Assembly (NCBI RefSeq): GCF_013408655.1
Contig: NZ_JACCBP010000001.1
Coordinates: 3,906,001 to 3,970,000, forward strand
Reading direction: 5' to 3'
Length of the DNA: 64,000 nt
Source of the DNA: Pigmentiphaga litoralis
GTDB lineage: Bacteria > Pseudomonadota > Gammaproteobacteria > Burkholderiales > Burkholderiaceae_B
Both the position numbers and the translations under genes were made by a program. Positions 8,113 through 16,815 of this stretch are shown piece after piece (position 1 is the first letter of the stretch; the number at the start of each line of letters is the position of its first letter). The notes beneath the pieces are model-generated. The model was not told the origin of the DNA. It worked only from the letters and a program-made list of their open reading frames with translations, and made no database searches.

Positions 8113-9297
8113 ATGCGCCTGCGTTCCGCTGCACGCTGTCTTGCTCTTGCCTGTCTCGCCCTGTCGCCCCTGCATGCTGCTGTCGCCCAGACCATCAAGG
8201 TCGGCATGGCCATGGATATTTCCGGTCCGTTCAGTGCGAACGGCACGGACTCGCGCACGGGGTATGCGCTGGCCATGAAGCAACTGGATGGCAAGCTGGG
8301 GGGCTTCCCGGTGGAGTACATCCAGACCGATACGGCCGGCAATCCGGACAACGCGCGCCAGCAGGTCGAGCGCATGTTGCAGCGGGACGATATCGATCTG
8401 TTCACGGGGCCGGTGGCGTCGAACGTGGCGCTGGCGGTGGGGCCGCTGCTGTTTGGCAAGAAGGTGCCTTATCTGTCTCACAACACCGGGCCTAGCGCGT
8501 TATCGGGCAAGGGCTGCAATGCCTACTTCTTTGGCACCGCCTACCAGAACGATGCGTACCACGAGGCGGCGGGCCGCTTCGCGACGCAGAAGGAGTTCAA
8601 GAAGGTCGTGCTGATTGCGCCGAACTATCCGGGCGGCAAGGATGCGGTGAACGGGTTCAAGCACTTTTACGAGAAGGGCGCGACCAGCGAGATCTATACC
8701 AAGGTGGGGCAGATCGATTACGCGGCTGAACTGGCGCAACTGAGATCAGACAAGCCGGACGCGGTGTATTTCTTCCTGCCGGGCGCCATGGGCATCGGCT
8801 TCATCAAGCAGTTCGTTGCAGCGGGGCTCGACAAATCGATCACGCTCATTTCGACCGGCTTTTCGGCGGACGAGGATATCGTCCAGGCGGTGGGCAAGCC
8901 GATGCTGGGCATCTATAACACGTCGCACTGGGCGCACGACCTGGACGTGCCGGCGAACAAGGCGTTCGTGGCGGCTTACCGCAAGGAGTATGGCCGTTAC
9001 CCGTCAGGCTACGCGGCGCAGGCCTACGATGTGATCATGGCGATGAATGCCGCGGTCAAACAAATCGGCGGCAAGGTGGATGATCGCGAAGCTTTGCTGG
9101 CGGCGCTGCGCAAGGCGGATTTCGAGTCGGTGCGGGGCAAGTTCGTTTACGGGAACAACCAGTTCCCGATCGAGAACTTCTACCTGCGCGTCGTGGATAC
9201 GGACGCCAATGGCCAGGTCACGAACAAGCTGGTCAGCACGATCCTGAAGAACTACCAGGACTCGTACGCGGACCAGTGCCCGCTCAAGGCCAGCTGA
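8113..9297 (+). CDS. ABC-type branched-chain amino acid/aromatic substrate-binding protein
   Basis: 394 residues. A signal peptide (MRLRSAARCLALACLALSPL, ending AAVAQ) precedes a LivK-like periplasmic binding domain: IKVGMAMDISGPFSANG at the mature N-terminus, then VEYIQTDTAGNPDNARQQVERM. Proteins of this class feed LivHMGF-type importers and often bind aromatic acids in soil betaproteobacteria. No permease or ATPase gene is adjacent, so it is an orphan receptor. It converges on the AraC-type gene, with only 12 bases between stops, next to the dioxygenase operon. Confidence 0.85.
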   Translation: MRLRSAARCLALACLALSPLHAAVAQTIKVGMAMDISGPFSANGTDSRTGYALAMKQLDGKLGGFPVEYIQTDTAGNPDNARQQVERMLQRDDIDLFTGPVASNVALAVGPLLFGKKVPYLSHNTGPSALSGKGCNAYFFGTAYQNDAYHEAAGRFATQKEFKKVVLIAPNYPGGKDAVNGFKHFYEKGATSEIYTKVGQIDYAAELAQLRSDKPDAVYFFLPGAMGIGFIKQFVAAGLDKSITLISTGFSADEDIVQAVGKPMLGIYNTSHWAHDLDVPANKAFVAAYRKEYGRYPSGYAAQAYDVIMAMNAAVKQIGGKVDDREALLAALRKADFESVRGKFVYGNNQFPIENFYLRVVDTDANGQVTNKLVSTILKNYQDSYADQCPLKAS

Positions 9298-9309
9298 TCA
9301 CAAACTGGG

Positions 9310-10302
9310 CTAGCGCCGCAGCGTTTCGTGCGGCCGCTCGCCAAAGCGGGCCTTGTACATCAATGAAAACCGGCCAAGGTGGTTGAAGCCCCAGTGGTAG
9401 GCGATGTCGGTGACCGACTCGCCTGCCCCGGCCACCAGGTCTTTGTGCGCGCCTTCAAGCCGCAGGTCGCGTAGCGCCGACATGGGGCTGGTCTGGCGAA
9501 AGCGCTGGAAGCTCTGGCACAGGGTGCGGACTTTGACGCCGGCATGTTCGGCGATGTCGGAGAGCGAGATCGGGTCGGACACGTGTTCGGCCATATAGTC
9601 TTCCGCGCGCTTCACACAACGTGGCGCCACGCCGCGTGCGTCCAGCGCATGATCGGCGTGATGCGAATAGTTGTGCGGCTGGTGCGTGAGCAGATGCGCC
9701 ACCACCATTTCTTCCATGTGCGCGTGCGCCAGCGGGCTGAGCCGCTGCGTGTCTTCCAGCGCCAGCGTATTCAGCAGGTACTCCATGAGATGCCGCCAGT
9801 TCTGGCCGGCCGGCGTGCGCAGGTCCATGTCGAACTCGAATTCGATGGGGTCACGCACGGTGGCGCCCATATAGGTGGTACAGGCCTGTTCCAGCTTGCG
9901 GCGCGGGATCTTGAGCAGCAGTTGGCGGCAGTCGCGTTCCCACCGGATCCGGAACGGCGCGGTGGGGGCAATGACACCTGCAATATCGCGCGAGACGATG
10001 GTTTCGCCTTGCGAGTGGAAGACCCGGCCGAAACCGGACTGCGGCATTTGCACCAGCAGGAAGTCATCGAGACTGCCCGGGTCGATGGTGACCGACGCGC
10101 CGTACTCCAATTGATGCAGGCCCAGGCACCCGATCGATGCGTGATGCATGACGGCGCTGAAGCCGCCGCTGCACAGGTCCAGCCGGTGATCCGTGAGCTG
10201 GCCCGCCACATAGCGGCGCATTTCCTGGGCGTCTTTGGAGCGGAACGCCGCACTGTGGTTGAGCGTTCCGAGATCCATGTGCGGAGCATTGAAGCTGGCC
10301 AC
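9310..10302 (-). CDS. AraC/XylS-family transcriptional activator
   Basis: 330 residues from a GTG preceded by AGGGAG with 6-base spacing. An ATG at 10425 would add 41 residues without a clear ribosome site. The N-terminal half (about 10-210) resembles the ligand domain of benzoate/anthranilate-type activators. The C-terminal AraC double helix-turn-helix contains ISLSDIAEHAGVKVRTL and VTDIAYHWGFNHLGRFSLMY. It is divergent from the ring-hydroxylating dioxygenase operon and is its probable activator. The effector is unknown, most likely an aromatic acid. Confidence 0.85.
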   Translation of the reverse strand: MASFNAPHMDLGTLNHSAAFRSKDAQEMRRYVAGQLTDHRLDLCSGGFSAVMHHASIGCLGLHQLEYGASVTIDPGSLDDFLLVQMPQSGFGRVFHSQGETIVSRDIAGVIAPTAPFRIRWERDCRQLLLKIPRRKLEQACTTYMGATVRDPIEFEFDMDLRTPAGQNWRHLMEYLLNTLALEDTQRLSPLAHAHMEEMVVAHLLTHQPHNYSHHADHALDARGVAPRCVKRAEDYMAEHVSDPISLSDIAEHAGVKVRTLCQSFQRFRQTSPMSALRDLRLEGAHKDLVAGAGESVTDIAYHWGFNHLGRFSLMYKARFGERPHETLRR

Positions 10303-10485
10303 GGTGGGCTCCCTGGGAAGAGTGGGCAGTGATGCCTGGGAAAAGCGGAGGCGTTGCGGATATCCCCGCGAAGCAAGCACGTTGCGTGCCATTGCAGAGC
10401 GCCGATATCCGCCATTAGCGGACAAGCGCTGCCATTCTCGGAGAGCCGGGGCGTGGGGCGATACCTAGAATCAACCCTAAGCGTT

Positions 10486-10524
10486 TACCTATGCGCCGTA
10501 CCTATGCGTCGTACCCATGCGGGC
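10486..10524. repeat. Three tandem 13-bp repeats in the dioxygenase operon control region
   Basis: TACCTATGCGCCG (10486-10498), TACCTATGCGTCG (10499-10511) and TACCCATGCGGGC (10512-10524) are head-to-tail copies between the AraC gene and the operon start at 10554. AraC/XylS activators bind direct repeats near the -35 region, so these may be its sites. No convincing sigma70 hexamers were identified around them. Confidence 0.6.
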
Positions 10525-10553
10525 TGCACCCGCGCCGCTACACAGGAGTTGCC

Positions 10554-11789
10554 ATGACGGGCCGTTATATCGATCTATCGGATGCCTCGGGCGCGACCTT
10601 CCGCGCCTACCTTGCCGTCCCGGCGTCGGGCAGCGGGCCGGGTGTCGTGCTGTGCCAGGAGATTTTCGGGATCAACGAGAGCATGCGCGAGGTAGCCGAC
10701 TACTACGCAGAAGAAGGCTATGTGGTGCTGGCGCCCGACCTGTTCTGGCGGATCGAGCCGGGTATCGAACTGGGCTACGACGAGGCCAGCTGGCAGCGCG
10801 CGTTCGAGCTGTACAAGGCCTTTGAGGTGGACCTGGGCATGAAGGACATTGCCACCACCGTGGCGGCCTTGCGCGACCTGCCCGAGTGCACCGGCAAGGT
10901 CGGCGCGCTGGGCTTTTGCCTGGGCGGCACGCTGTCTTACCTGGCAGCGACGCGATGTGGCGTGGACGCGGCCATTTCGTACTACGGCGTGGGCATCGAT
11001 GCCTACCTGGGCGAAGCCAACGCCATTGCCTGCCCGACCGTGCTGCACGTGGCCGGCAAGGATGCCTTCTGTCCGCCTGATGCGCAGGAACGCATTCGCG
11101 CGGCGTTTGCCGATTCGGAACGGGTGCGTGTGTATGACTATGCCGACGTGGACCATGCCTTTGCCCGCACGGGCGGCGACCACTATGACAAGGCGTCGGC
11201 GCTGATGGCGCACCAGCGGTCGATCGAGCTGCTGCGGGAAGCGATCGGCCCGCGCTACAACCTGTCTGCCTTGTGGGACAAACATACCGAGTATGAATTT
11301 GCGATCCGCGACGCCGACAAGACGATGGCGACGATGGTGGCCGAGCCCTATGTGAACCACATCCCGACGATGACCGGTGGTGTGGGCCACGAGCAGCTGC
11401 ATTACTTCTACCAGCACCACTTCATTCCGCGCACGCCTAAGGACACACGGCTGATCCCGATCTCGCGCACCATTGGCCTGACGCAGATCGTGGACGAGAT
11501 GGTGTTCTGCTTCACGCACGACACGGAAGTGGACTGGATGCTGCCAGGTGTTCCGCCCACGGGCAAGACGGTTGAAATCCCGTTGGTTGCGATCGTCAAG
11601 TTTCGCGGCGACAAGCTGTATCACGAGCACATCTACTGGGATCAGGCGTCGGTGCTGGCGCAGGTCGGCCTGATCGATCCGGCCGGGCTGCCCGTGGCAG
11701 GCGCGGAAACGGCGCGCAAGCTGCTGGACGAAACCCAACCGTCCAACACACTGATGACGGCATGGGGCAAGCGGGAGGGACAGGCATGA
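10554..11789 (+). CDS. Dienelactone hydrolase fused to an NTF2/SnoaL-like domain
   Basis: 411 residues. The first 230 are a dienelactone hydrolase with the Cys-Asp-His triad visible as C122 (GFCLGG), D170 (AGKDAFCP) and H201 (DVDHAF), plus E36 in CQEIFG. The remaining ~180 residues look like a cone-shaped NTF2/SnoaL-type domain with many aromatic and histidine residues (HEQLHYFYQHHF). The ATG follows AGGAG; 21 in-frame codons further upstream are not needed. It opens the dioxygenase operon, and its stop overlaps the next start (ATGA). It probably hydrolyses a lactone or ester intermediate of ring degradation. The role of the fused domain is unknown. Confidence 0.85.
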   Translation: MTGRYIDLSDASGATFRAYLAVPASGSGPGVVLCQEIFGINESMREVADYYAEEGYVVLAPDLFWRIEPGIELGYDEASWQRAFELYKAFEVDLGMKDIATTVAALRDLPECTGKVGALGFCLGGTLSYLAATRCGVDAAISYYGVGIDAYLGEANAIACPTVLHVAGKDAFCPPDAQERIRAAFADSERVRVYDYADVDHAFARTGGDHYDKASALMAHQRSIELLREAIGPRYNLSALWDKHTEYEFAIRDADKTMATMVAEPYVNHIPTMTGGVGHEQLHYFYQHHFIPRTPKDTRLIPISRTIGLTQIVDEMVFCFTHDTEVDWMLPGVPPTGKTVEIPLVAIVKFRGDKLYHEHIYWDQASVLAQVGLIDPAGLPVAGAETARKLLDETQPSNTLMTAWGKREGQA

Positions 11790-13120
11790 CACAAGCGACT
11801 TCGCCGCTGCAGGACGCCGACCTGGACGCGCTGGTACGGCCCGACAAGGTGCACCGCAAGGTATATGTCGACCCCGACATCTTTGCGCTGGAGATGGAAC
11901 GCATCTACGGCCATATCTGGATCTACATCGGCCATGACAGCCAGGTGCCCTACACCGGCGACTATGTGGCGAGCCAGATCGCCGGGCACCAGGTGGTGAT
12001 GGTGCGCGGCGCCGATGACAGCGTGAACGTGGTCTACAACCGTTGCCCGCACAAGGGCGCGATGCTGGTGCCGGAAGGCACGGGCAATACCCGCAAGCTG
12101 TTCCGTTGCCCCTATCACGGGTGGACCTTCCACCTGGACGGCACGATGATGACGGCGCCGCTCAAGAACGGGTATGAAGGCACGTGCTTTGATCCGGCCA
12201 ATCCCGAGTTCCACATGACCAAGCTGGCGCGTGTCGAACGCTACCGCGGCTTCGTATTTGCAAGCATGGCCGCCGAAGGCCCGACGCTGAAGGAATTCCT
12301 GGGCGGCGCGATCACGTCGATCGACAACCTGTGCGACCGGTCACCGGTGGGTGAAGTGGAAGTGGCCGGCGGCGTGTTCCGCGTGATGCAGCAGTCGAAC
12401 TGGAAGGTGTTCTACGAGAACCTGCACGACACCATGCACCCGATGGTGACGCACGAATCGTCGGTGGTGGCGGCGCGCCAGCAGTACCGCGCCTTGCCCG
12501 AAGGGTCGCCCATGCCGCTGGAATTGCTGGTCATGGACGGCAATGGCGAGCCGTATCCCTTCTGGGAAAGCCTGGAGCTGCGCGGCTTTGACAACGGCCA
12601 CGGCTACATGGAAGCCATCTTCAACCCCAACGCGGGGAACGACCCGGTCATGCAGGAATACAAGGCGGCGATGCATGCCGCCTATGGTGAAGCGCGCACG
12701 GCCGAGATCCTGGGCATGAACCGCCACAACACGGTGATCTACGGCAGCGGATCGCCCCACACCGTGTTCCAGCAGTTCCGTGTGATCCGCCCGGTGGCCG
12801 TCGACCGCACCTTGATAGAGATCTACACATTCCGCCTGAAGGGCGCGCCACCTGCCGTGTTCGAACGGGCGCTGCTGTACGCCAACGTGATCAATTCGCC
12901 GTCGTCCAACGTGATGCCCGACGACATCGAGGTCTACAACCGCGTGCAGCTGGGGAACCAGAACAAGGTGGGCGGCGAGTGGGTCAGCATGCACCGCTAC
13001 CACGGTACGGATCGCAAGCTGGACGATGGATCGGTGTCGATCAATGGCACCAGTGAATTGCCGATGCGCAACCAGTTCGCCGCATGGCGGCGCTACATGC
13101 TTGCCGGAGACGCCGCATGA
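11786..13120 (+). CDS. Rieske ring-hydroxylating dioxygenase, alpha subunit
   Basis: 444 residues. The Rieske centre ligands are C87/H89 (CPHKGAML) and C108/H111 (CPYHGW). The mononuclear iron region reads NLHDTMHPMVTH (212-223), giving the bridging D215 and ligands H218 and H223. The enzyme would add dioxygen to an aromatic ring to form a cis-dihydrodiol or catechol, using electrons from a reductase. It overlaps the hydrolase stop by 4 bases and the beta subunit start by 4 bases, so subunits are translationally coupled. No ferredoxin or reductase gene is in this operon. The substrate is not identifiable from sequence alone. Confidence 0.92.
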   Translation: MTQATSPLQDADLDALVRPDKVHRKVYVDPDIFALEMERIYGHIWIYIGHDSQVPYTGDYVASQIAGHQVVMVRGADDSVNVVYNRCPHKGAMLVPEGTGNTRKLFRCPYHGWTFHLDGTMMTAPLKNGYEGTCFDPANPEFHMTKLARVERYRGFVFASMAAEGPTLKEFLGGAITSIDNLCDRSPVGEVEVAGGVFRVMQQSNWKVFYENLHDTMHPMVTHESSVVAARQQYRALPEGSPMPLELLVMDGNGEPYPFWESLELRGFDNGHGYMEAIFNPNAGNDPVMQEYKAAMHAAYGEARTAEILGMNRHNTVIYGSGSPHTVFQQFRVIRPVAVDRTLIEIYTFRLKGAPPAVFERALLYANVINSPSSNVMPDDIEVYNRVQLGNQNKVGGEWVSMHRYHGTDRKLDDGSVSINGTSELPMRNQFAAWRRYMLAGDAA

Positions 13121-13647
13121 AATTTCCCCTTGCTTCCTTTGATGCGCTAACGGCCGCCGACCTGCCCCGTGATGACGTGACGGCGATCGAGCAATACCTG
13201 TATCGCGAGGCCCGCCTGCTGGACGAAGACCGGTGGGACGACTGGCTGGCGCTGTTTTCGGACGACGGCATGTACTGGGCGCCGCTGGCCGCGGGCCAGG
13301 CCGACCCGTTGGGCCATGTCTCCTTGTTCTGGGAAAACGCCTTGCTGCGCGAAGTGCGCGTCAAGCGCATCACCAACCCGCGCAACTGGTCGCAGCAACC
13401 GCGCTCGCGGTGCGCGCGGGTCGTGGGCAACGTGATGGTGGATGGGCGGGATCCGGACACCGGCGACCTGGTGGTGAGTTCGCGTTTCCACTTTGCCGAG
13501 TGGCGCAAGGGCGGTGAACATCGTTCCCTGGCGGGGTCGTGCCGTCATCATCTGATCCAGGACGGCGCAAGCTACCGCATTCGCCTGAAGCGTGTCGACC
13601 TGATCAACAGCGAGGCAGTGCACGACCTGCTGCAGGTGTTCATCTGA
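13117..13647 (+). CDS. Ring-hydroxylating dioxygenase, beta subunit
   Basis: 176 residues of the NTF2-like small-subunit family: EQYLYREARLLDEDRWDDWLALF near the N-terminus and SRFHFAEWRKG in the second half are typical. It forms the alpha3beta3 hexamer with the preceding alpha subunit and is usually structural. It starts within the alpha stop (ATGA) and its own stop overlaps the next start by one base, so it is translated from one coupled message. Confidence 0.9.
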   Translation: MKFPLASFDALTAADLPRDDVTAIEQYLYREARLLDEDRWDDWLALFSDDGMYWAPLAAGQADPLGHVSLFWENALLREVRVKRITNPRNWSQQPRSRCARVVGNVMVDGRDPDTGDLVVSSRFHFAEWRKGGEHRSLAGSCRHHLIQDGASYRIRLKRVDLINSEAVHDLLQVFI

Positions 13648-14312
13648 TGACAGCGCTGATGACAGCGCCGATGACCGCGGTGCCGATGCCGTCCCCCGCT
13701 TCCCGCACCGTCGTGCTGGCGGTGCACTATCAGAACGACGTGCTGCATCGTGACGGCAAGGTGCGCGTGGGCTTGAGCGCGGACATGGATGACGAACGCG
13801 CCCGCGTGGTCGAGCGGGCCAGTGCCCTGCTGGACGGCGCCCGCGCTCGCGGCATGGCCGTGGTGTCGGCGCGCGCGGCCTACCGTGAAGACGGGGCGGA
13901 CGTGATCCAGAACTGCGCCATCTTCCGCAACGTGGTGAGCAGCGGCGTGCTGCGTGATGGCACGTGGGGCTGCGCCTTTCATGACGGATTGGGGCCGGTC
14001 GATGGCGAGTTCGTCGTCAAGCACACGCGCGTCAATGCGTTCTATGGATCGCCGCTGGAAGAAGTGCTGCGGCTGCTGGGCGCGACGCGCCTGATCATCG
14101 CGGGAATCTCCACGCATTCCGCGGTGGAACACGCCGCGCGCCATGCCGCCGATATCGGCTTTGACGTGATCGTGGCCGAAGACGCGTGCTGTTCCGCCAC
14201 CCGCGCGACGCATGAGGCATCGCTGGCCAGCATGTCCTTGATCGCCACCATCATGACCACGGCCGACGCCGTGGCCGTGCTTGCCGAGGAGTCCGCCCGT
14301 GCCCGCCATTGA
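13647..14312 (+). CDS. Isochorismatase-fold protein lacking the usual catalytic residues
   Basis: 221 residues of the isochorismatase/cysteine-hydrolase fold. In active amidases the triad is D in xxDxQxxF, a mid-protein K, and C in GxxTxxCV. Here the positions read VHYQND (H27 instead of D), VVKHTRVNAF (K124 kept) and GISTHSAVE (A158 instead of C). Thiol hydrolase chemistry is therefore unlikely. True isochorismatases such as PhzD also lack the Cys, so vinyl-ether hydrolysis or a non-catalytic role are possible. A Cys-less subgroup with TNFAVE-type motifs appears to exist (from memory). The gene overlaps both neighbours and belongs to the dioxygenase operon. Confidence 0.8.
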   Translation: MTALMTAPMTAVPMPSPASRTVVLAVHYQNDVLHRDGKVRVGLSADMDDERARVVERASALLDGARARGMAVVSARAAYREDGADVIQNCAIFRNVVSSGVLRDGTWGCAFHDGLGPVDGEFVVKHTRVNAFYGSPLEEVLRLLGATRLIIAGISTHSAVEHAARHAADIGFDVIVAEDACCSATRATHEASLASMSLIATIMTTADAVAVLAEESARARH

Positions 14313-15117
14313 ATCCCTGCACGACAAGGTCGCGATCGTGACCGGCTCCACCAGTGGCATTGGTGCGGACATTGCCCGCGCGCTGCGCGAGGCCGGCTGC
14401 CGGGTGGTTCTCGCCGGGATCGATGACGAAGCCGGTCATACCATGGCCGCGACGTTCGATGACGGGGCCATCTATCAGCACACTGACGTTACGGTGGATG
14501 CCGACATCGACGCCTGTGTGGCCGCGGCGATGTCGGCTTATGGCCGCCTGGACATCCTGGTGAACAACGCCTGCATCTATGCCGACAAGGGTATCGCGTC
14601 GACTCGCGAAGAATGGTTGAGCACGCTCAATGTGAACCTGGTCAGCGGCGCGATGTTCGTGCAGAAGGCGGTGCCCTTCATGACACAGCCGGGTGGCGTC
14701 ATCATCAACCTGGGCAGCACCGGCGGCAAGTTTGGCGCGGCGCAACGCGCGCTGTACCCCGCCAGCAAGGCCGGCATTCTGCAATTGACGCGCAATGAAG
14801 CCGTGACCCTGGCGCCGCAGGGCATCCGGGTGCTGTCGGTATCGCCGGGCTGGACGTGGTCGCCCACGCTGGCGTCGTTGGCCGGCACGATGGAACATGC
14901 TGATGCGGTGGCTGCGCCGTTCCATCCGGTGGGCCGCGCGGGGCGCGGGGACGATGTGGGGCAAGTGGTCGCGTTTCTGTGCAGTGACGGCGCACGCTTC
15001 ATGACGGGCGTGGATGTTCCGGTGGATGGCGGGTTTTCGTCGCTGGGGCCGGATCAGGGACTGTCGCCGCGGCACTGGTTTGCGTTGGCGGCGAAGGCGG
15101 AAGTCGAAAAGACATAA
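14299..15117 (+). CDS. SDR-family dehydrogenase of the dioxygenase operon
   Basis: 272 residues starting at GTG, preceded by GAGGAG with 7-base spacing and overlapping the previous stop by 14 bases. Classical short-chain dehydrogenase motifs are present: TGSTSGIG (15-22), NNA (89-91), S140, and the catalytic pair Y153/K157 in YPASK. Next to a Rieske dioxygenase the expected job is NAD-dependent rearomatisation of a cis-dihydrodiol or oxidation of another hydroxylated intermediate. It ends the five-gene operon. Confidence 0.88.
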   Translation: MPAIESLHDKVAIVTGSTSGIGADIARALREAGCRVVLAGIDDEAGHTMAATFDDGAIYQHTDVTVDADIDACVAAAMSAYGRLDILVNNACIYADKGIASTREEWLSTLNVNLVSGAMFVQKAVPFMTQPGGVIINLGSTGGKFGAAQRALYPASKAGILQLTRNEAVTLAPQGIRVLSVSPGWTWSPTLASLAGTMEHADAVAAPFHPVGRAGRGDDVGQVVAFLCSDGARFMTGVDVPVDGGFSSLGPDQGLSPRHWFALAAKAEVEKT

Positions 15118-15140
15118 GGCGCATCGCTCGACGCCACGGT

Positions 15141-16010
15141 TCATTTTTCCGCCGCTGGCCGACTCGCCCGCGCCGGCCGCTGCGTCATGGCCACGCCCAC
15201 GATGCACGCCAGCATGCCGATGACCAGCGTCGCGGTCAGCGGCTCATGCAGGAACAGCACCCCTGACGCGACCGCGAACACGGTCTGCAGCAAGGCATAC
15301 GGTGCGACCCGTGCAATCGAACACCGGGCGATCAGCCAGAACCAGATGCCGAAGCCGGCAATGCCGCCCAGCGCGATCGTGTAGAGCAAGGCCATCCAGC
15401 CCGGCGCGGTCGCGGTGTGCAGGGATGCGAGCTGCCCGCATTCGAACAGCAGGGACATCAGCAGCACTTGCGGCACGGTCAGCACCGACATCCAGGCCAA
15501 CAGCTTCATGGGTTCGAACGGGCCTGACCGCTTCACCAGAATGCTGCCGATCGCCAGGGACAGCGCCGATCCGGTGATCAGCAGCACGGGCAGAATCGCG
15601 ACCGGCCCCGGACCTGCCGCGGTCAACACCACGCCCACGAAGGCGATGGCGATCCCGGTGATCACCCGCCAGGACAGCTTTTCGCCCAGCATGGGCCAGG
15701 CCAGCAGCACGGCAAATGGTGTCGTCAGCTGCATGGCGACGCCTGCCACGCTGGCCGCGCCATGCGCCAGGCCGATGAACGCAAACGAAAAGTTCAGGCC
15801 GCCCATGAACAGTGAAATCCACAGGACCGGCTTCCGTTCTTGTCTGCGCGGCAGGCCGGCAAAGGGCAGCAGCACCGCCGCGATCGCCGTGAACCGCAGG
15901 GCCAGCAGGAATAGCGGCGGGAAATCCGCGACTGCGATCTTAATGACGACGAACTGGCAGCCCCACAGCAAGGGAACCAGGATGGCGCAAAGAATCTGCA
16001 AGGGTGACAT
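15141..16010 (-). CDS. EamA/DMT-family transporter
   Basis: 289 residues, very hydrophobic, with about ten predicted membrane helices in two EamA halves (for example FVVIKIAVADFPPLFLLALRF early, and a second EamA half later). Family members export metabolites or amino acids. Start at 16010 (MSPLQILCAI) is preferred because GAGG precedes it by 6 bases; an ATG at 16022 would add four residues. It converges on the dioxygenase operon and is not obviously part of it. The substrate is unknown. Confidence 0.85.
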   Translation of the reverse strand: MSPLQILCAILVPLLWGCQFVVIKIAVADFPPLFLLALRFTAIAAVLLPFAGLPRRQERKPVLWISLFMGGLNFSFAFIGLAHGAASVAGVAMQLTTPFAVLLAWPMLGEKLSWRVITGIAIAFVGVVLTAAGPGPVAILPVLLITGSALSLAIGSILVKRSGPFEPMKLLAWMSVLTVPQVLLMSLLFECGQLASLHTATAPGWMALLYTIALGGIAGFGIWFWLIARCSIARVAPYALLQTVFAVASGVLFLHEPLTATLVIGMLACIVGVAMTQRPARASRPAAEK

Positions 16011-16197
16011 GAACATCCTCATTCAAGACTGAATGGTCCAAAAATAGGCGAGTTGAGCGCAAGGAACGCGACACCGTTCAGGCCGCGCACCGTGGTGCAC
16101 ACGGCAGGCCTCGGGACAGGTCGCACCACAGGTCGCACCACAAGTCGCAGAGCACGTTACACAGCGCGTCGCACGACGCCCGCCCTGACTGACGCAC

Positions 16198-16809
16198 TTA
16201 CCTGATCAACCGCCCCAGCAACGCGTCCACACTCGCCTGCCAGACCTTGCCATCCACACCTGTCTTGGCAATCACCCGCAGCCCTTCGACCATCGCCAGC
16301 AACATGCGCGCGGCATCGCGCGGCGCCAAGCCATCGGCCAAAGTGCCCTGCCCGCGCGCCCGTTCAAATGTATCGGCCAGCCGCCCTTCCACCGCCTGGA
16401 AGAACCCGCGAATGCGCTTTTCCACGTCGGCGTCCTTGCCCGCCAGCTCCATCGCGGTCGCAACCACCAGGCAGCCCTTGCGTCCCTTGGCCCCACTGTT
16501 CCGCTGCACGTAGCCGGACAGGAACAGCCGCAGCCCGTCCCACGGATCGCGCTGCCCATCCATTTCCTGATCGATACGCGCCAACGCGTTGGCGATGTAG
16601 CGATCCAGCGCGAGCAGAAACAGCCCGTGCTTGTCGCCAAACGCGGCATACAGGCTGCTGCGCGACAGGCCGGTTGCCTGCAACAGATCGGGCAGCGACG
16701 TGCCCTGGTAGCCGTTGGACCAGAAAATGTCCATGGCGCCCTGCACGACCTGCTCGGGATCGAATTCGCGGGGGCGGCCTTTTGGCAGCGGGGAAGCCAG
16801 GGTGTTCAT
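16198..16809 (-). CDS. TetR/AcrR-family transcriptional regulator
   Basis: 203 residues. The N-terminal helix-turn-helix reads GRPREFDPEQVVQGAMDIF then GTSLPDLLQATGLSRSSLYAAFGDK, the classical TetR pattern. The C-terminal ligand and dimer domain covers about 75-200. An in-frame GTG at 16848 would extend the protein through a palindromic operator, so the ATG at 16809 was preferred. It is divergent from the acyl-CoA ligase gene, separated by 147 bases, and may control it, itself, or both. Confidence 0.85.
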   Translation of the reverse strand: MNTLASPLPKGRPREFDPEQVVQGAMDIFWSNGYQGTSLPDLLQATGLSRSSLYAAFGDKHGLFLLALDRYIANALARIDQEMDGQRDPWDGLRLFLSGYVQRNSGAKGRKGCLVVATAMELAGKDADVEKRIRGFFQAVEGRLADTFERARGQGTLADGLAPRDAARMLLAMVEGLRVIAKTGVDGKVWQASVDALLGRLIR

Positions 16810-16815
16810 GCCTGC

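Noticed and set aside
10303..10425. Longer AraC-type regulator starting at 10425
   Set aside because: The GTG at 10302 has AGGGAG at ideal spacing, and the extra 41 residues do not resemble the family.
16117..16150. Direct repeats of about 12 bp (CAGGTCGCACCA-like) between the DMT transporter and the TetR gene
   Set aside because: Only two good copies in a GC-rich gap with no associated promoter or symmetry; probably incidental.
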